Shown here: one piece after another, positions 31,271 through 32,581 of the stretch
Layout: every line of letters begins with the position of its first letter
Position numbering within the stretch: the first letter of the stretch is position 1
Virus record (IMG/VR): IMGVR_UViG_3300047564_001819
Coordinates: 1-32,581 of that record
DNA from: a virus
DNA: 32,581 bases
Reading direction: 5' to 3' (one strand)
Program-made: the position numbers and the translations under genes
The notes under the pieces: generated by a model
What the model was told of the DNA's origin: nothing
Seen by the model: only the letters and a program-made list of their open reading frames with translations
Databases searched by the model: none

Positions 31271-31454
31271 CACTAAAATTCTACTTCAACGAATTTCTAC
31301 GGCAATCTCTACTGCTCCACAAGGAGAAACTTATGAGGATTGTCGTAATAATGAGGCAAAGGCAGCACTTTTGGAGATTACTGATTGGTTAGAACAAGTT
31401 AATGATGGTGATTTTGATTTTATCCTTTGGAGATTGAAAGAGGAATTAAAATGA
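31263..31454 (+). CDS. Hypothetical protein (63 aa)
   Basis: Start at ATG 31263 near the previous stop. Helical (ILLQRISTAISTA, AALLEITDWLEQV), acidic. ATGA junction downstream. No function recognised. Confidence 0.55.
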   Translation: MTDTKILLQRISTAISTAPQGETYEDCRNNEAKAALLEITDWLEQVNDGDFDFILWRLKEELK

Positions 31455-31732
31455 CTGAATTTCAACCAAAACCACAAACACCAGATGAAGTAGATGCTGG
31501 TCTCCGTGATGCTATGAAACAAGCAAAACTAGAGGGTGTATTCAAAATACCAGATGATCCCTATAGTAAAATCAATTTTCCAAAGCATTCCAAATGGACA
31601 TGCTATATGTTTGGCAATCGTCCTGGTGCTAATTATGGTATTGCTTATACACCACAAGAAGGAAGAGTTCCTAATCGTTTTGTGAGGTGGATGATGTATC
31701 TGTGTTTTGATTGTATGTGGGTGAAGAAATGA
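31451..31732 (+). CDS. Hypothetical protein (93 aa)
   Basis: Start at ATG 31451 (ATGA overlap). Proline-rich N-terminus (FQPKPQTPDEVDAGLRDAMK), then an aromatic and cysteine-bearing end (WTCYMFGNRPGANYG, WMMYLCFDCMWVKK). No function recognised. Confidence 0.57.
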   Translation: MTEFQPKPQTPDEVDAGLRDAMKQAKLEGVFKIPDDPYSKINFPKHSKWTCYMFGNRPGANYGIAYTPQEGRVPNRFVRWMMYLCFDCMWVKK

Positions 31733-31929
31733 AACTGAATGCTGGTGATTTGATGGTCATTGTGGACACTCTCAATCATAGTTTGAAAGTTATGAACTAT
31801 GAAGGATTCACAGACGCAACGAGAGAGCGTGTGAGAGATCATGTGCTGAATATGATGAGTCAAATTGAGGTTGAAGTTGTGTGTGGTAATGTAGAGCCTG
31901 TTGTGATTAGTGGTGATGTTGGAGGTTGA
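31729..31929 (+). CDS. Hypothetical helical protein (66 aa)
   Basis: Start at ATG 31729 (ATGA). Helical N-terminal (AGDLMVIVDTLNHSLKV), strand-like end. GGAGG near its stop serves the next gene. No function recognised. Confidence 0.55.
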   Translation: MKLNAGDLMVIVDTLNHSLKVMNYEGFTDATRERVRDHVLNMMSQIEVEVVCGNVEPVVISGDVGG

Positions 31930-31931
31930 CC

Positions 31932-32279
31932 ATGACTAAGCAACCTAAAAAAATTCAAGTCAAAGAAACTCAACGATACTGGGGGGACTTTGATGGTACT
32001 CTTAAGAGTATTATTTCTTCACTTCAAGCAGAATTAGATGCTGGTTGGGAAGGTATAGAGATTGATTATGAACGAGGTTATGGTGATTGTCACGACCACG
32101 AAGTTCCTTATCTCTACAAGCATCGTGAAGAAACCGACAAAGAGTATGAGAAACGGATGAAGCAACTGGAGAAAGAAAAAGCAGAGAAAGCAAAGGCAAA
32201 GGAACAAAAACTTAAGCAACTCAAGAAAGACCTTGCTTCCTTGACTGATGAAGAAAAAGAACTTCTGGGGTTAAAATGA
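31932..32279 (+). CDS. Hypothetical coiled-coil protein (115 aa)
   Basis: ATG 31932 is chosen because GGAGG (31921-31925) is six bases upstream; TTG 31926 is the longer alternative. Globular N-terminal half (YWGDFDGTLKSIISSLQ), then a long Lys/Glu coiled coil (from EYEKRMKQLEKEKAEK to the end). No function recognised. Confidence 0.62.
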   Translation: MTKQPKKIQVKETQRYWGDFDGTLKSIISSLQAELDAGWEGIEIDYERGYGDCHDHEVPYLYKHREETDKEYEKRMKQLEKEKAEKAKAKEQKLKQLKKDLASLTDEEKELLGLK

Positions 32280-32458
32280 CTAAACTCTATGATAAGATAT
32301 GGAAGATTGTGGGCACCAGAGTAGGATATGGTATTGAGTGTGATGTGGTTACAGATCAACTCATTGATGCTGTAGATGAATGGTTGCCTCAGGAACATGA
32401 TACAAACTCCTATAAATGGAATCAATGCGTAAACACAATGAGAGGTAACTTACGATGA
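32276..32458 (+). CDS. Hypothetical protein (60 aa)
   Basis: ATGA overlaps at both ends. Small protein (DKIWKIVGTRVGYGIE, DVVTDQLIDAVDEWLP). No function recognised. Confidence 0.55.
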   Translation: MTKLYDKIWKIVGTRVGYGIECDVVTDQLIDAVDEWLPQEHDTNSYKWNQCVNTMRGNLR

Positions 32459-32581
32459 ACATGACAATGGATCAACTCTTTGAGTATGTGACCAAGACGA
32501 TTGCTTCACCACATACTTCTATCACTGAACATGATAAACGTCGTGCGGCGCTCATCTTTACATACTTTGATGAGTATATGA
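32455..32581 (+). CDS. 5' part of a hypothetical gene (runs off the window)
   Basis: ATG 32455 (ATGA overlap) opens a frame that stays open to the right edge, 42 residues visible (MDQLFEYVTKTI, then HDKRRAALIFTYFDEYM). Helical. Further ATGs two and four codons in are alternative starts. Confidence 0.5.
   Translation, partial: MNMTMDQLFEYVTKTIASPHTSITEHDKRRAALIFTYFDEYM

Overview
The window looks like part of a T4-like (myovirus) cyanophage genome from a marine Synechococcus or Prochlorococcus host. Three things support this. It carries two phycobilin-related genes: a CpeT-type lyase at 122-622 and a PebS-type ferredoxin-dependent bilin reductase at 20921-21541. It has a block of tail-collar fibre genes with 2OG-Fe(II) oxygenases among them. 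It ends in a long run of tiny overlapping early-type genes. Every gene I support is on the + strand. No host genes, insertion sequences or CRISPR arrays were seen.

Layout. (1) 1-1802: the end of an unknown gene, cpeT, an HNH nuclease, a sigma70-like promoter, three tRNA genes (Thr-UGU, Ala-UGC, Asn-GUU) separated by hairpin-rich spacers, and a 57-residue ORF. (2) 1809-17865: a T4-type late promoter (TATAAATA) followed by a late module. It holds a 3259-residue virion protein, three consecutive phage tail collar proteins that each carry two HxH motifs, and then three 2OG-Fe(II) dioxygenase genes interleaved with a tail-assembly-chaperone-domain protein and one unknown protein. Genes here abut or overlap, which suggests a single late transcription unit. 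(3) 17873-32581: an early-type module. It opens with an imperfect palindrome and a strong promoter (TTGACG-17 nt-TATAGT) in front of an SF2 helicase. About 40 small genes follow, many joined by ATGA or TAATG overlaps. The recognisable ones are pebS, a minimal kinase-like protein, a CxxCHxxH protein with a histone-like basic tail, a possible PD-(D/E)XK nuclease overlapping a beta-class DNA methyltransferase, a zinc-ribbon-like protein, a membrane protein resembling the C-terminal part of prohibitins, and a ParB-like domain protein. Short GC-rich elements containing TGTGCCA or AACTGGCACA, often with a CCCTATANT -10-like box, recur at cluster boundaries and probably act as early promoters or operators.

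How the genes may work together. PebS and CpeT would act on pigment biosynthesis during infection: PebS reduces biliverdin, and CpeT-type lyases handle the bilin chromophore. The helicase, methyltransferase, nuclease, ParB-like and basic-tail proteins fit DNA handling. The late block builds the adsorption apparatus. Its oxygenases sit so close to the fibre genes that post-translational modification of fibres is a reasonable, untested idea. The early genes (helicase especially) have visibly more C/G at third codon positions than the A/T-rich structural genes. All functional calls come from reading motifs; no database search was run.
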